NCBI RefSeq assembly: GCF_002994445.1
Contig: NZ_MRZJ01000003.1
Coordinates: forward strand, 1-64,000
Direction of reading: 5' to 3'
From: Staphylococcus simulans
Lineage (GTDB): Bacteria > Bacillota > Bacilli > Staphylococcales > Staphylococcaceae
DNA length: 64,000 nt
The position numbers and the translations under genes were made by a program. Every line of letters begins with the position of its first letter. The stretch's first letter is position 1. This document shows, one piece after another, positions 63,992-64,000 of this stretch. The notes under the pieces were generated by a model. That model saw nothing but the letters and a program-made list of their open reading frames with translations. It was not told the origin of the DNA and did not search any database.

Positions 63992-64000
63992 AAATTCATG

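Overview
The window is a piece of a low-GC Gram-positive chromosome and almost certainly comes from a Staphylococcus. It carries the str operon (rpoC end, L7Ae-like gene, rpsL, rpsG, fusA, tuf), sarA, the mevalonate operon mvk-mvaD-mvaK2, hemQ-pta-lipL, the bacillithiol gene bshB2 and mntABC/mntR, in an order that follows S. aureus closely. Several S. aureus insertions in this stretch, as I remember them, are absent (the sdr adhesin genes after the FMN reductase; proP/vraABC between folE2 and pdxK). That points to a coagulase-negative, low-virulence species. I cannot name the species from the sequence alone.

Layout. 1-6.5 kb: str operon. 6.6-16 kb: an M20 amidohydrolase, kbl, a choloylglycine-hydrolase relative, a GNAT enzyme, a threonine-dehydrogenase-like epimerase, an S66 peptidase, ilvE and DUF454. 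15.3-21 kb: three HAD phosphatases, two deoxynucleoside kinases, tadA and a flavin reductase. 21-25.3 kb: hxlB-hxlA (ribulose monophosphate pathway), nagB, yojF-bshB2 and folE2. 25.3-33 kb: pdxK, ung, small membrane proteins, an APC permease, DedA and a split ThrE exporter. 33-41 kb: a long gene-free structured stretch, then hemQ, pta, lipL, the mevalonate operon and DUF1450. 41-51.6 kb: flavin reductase, GNAT, HD hydrolase, YwhD, a second M20 hydrolase, DUF1934-argS, an orphan BtuF/FecCD-type importer, HAD and alpha/beta hydrolases. 51.7-56 kb: a secreted protein behind an array of ATTACA half-sites, sarA, an orphan HlyD-like adaptor and small DUF proteins. 56-64 kb: a CPA1 antiporter, the mntABC/mntR manganese module, PAP2, GNAT and an M50 protease.

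Functional links. Kbl plus the TDH-like epimerase give threonine-to-glycine catabolism. HxlA/HxlB fix or detoxify formaldehyde. BshB2 serves bacillithiol. MntR faces mntABC across a palindromic box that overlaps the mntABC start. Protein-coding content is mostly conventional core genome.

The most interesting material is non-coding. (1) The mntABC 3' UTR (58292-58483, minus strand) is a string of four hairpins, two with anti-Shine-Dalgarno loops, ending in a terminator; it looks like a compact counterpart of S. aureus RsaC. (2) A strongly structured, unannotated RNA candidate lies at 33312-33675. (3) A three-hairpin cluster and a Cys-rich mini-ORF lie after folE2. (4) A candidate leader peptide precedes the mevalonate operon. 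SarA here also lacks the single cysteine that S. aureus SarA uses for redox and phosphorylation sensing. I saw no tRNA, rRNA, CRISPR, prophage or intact insertion sequence.
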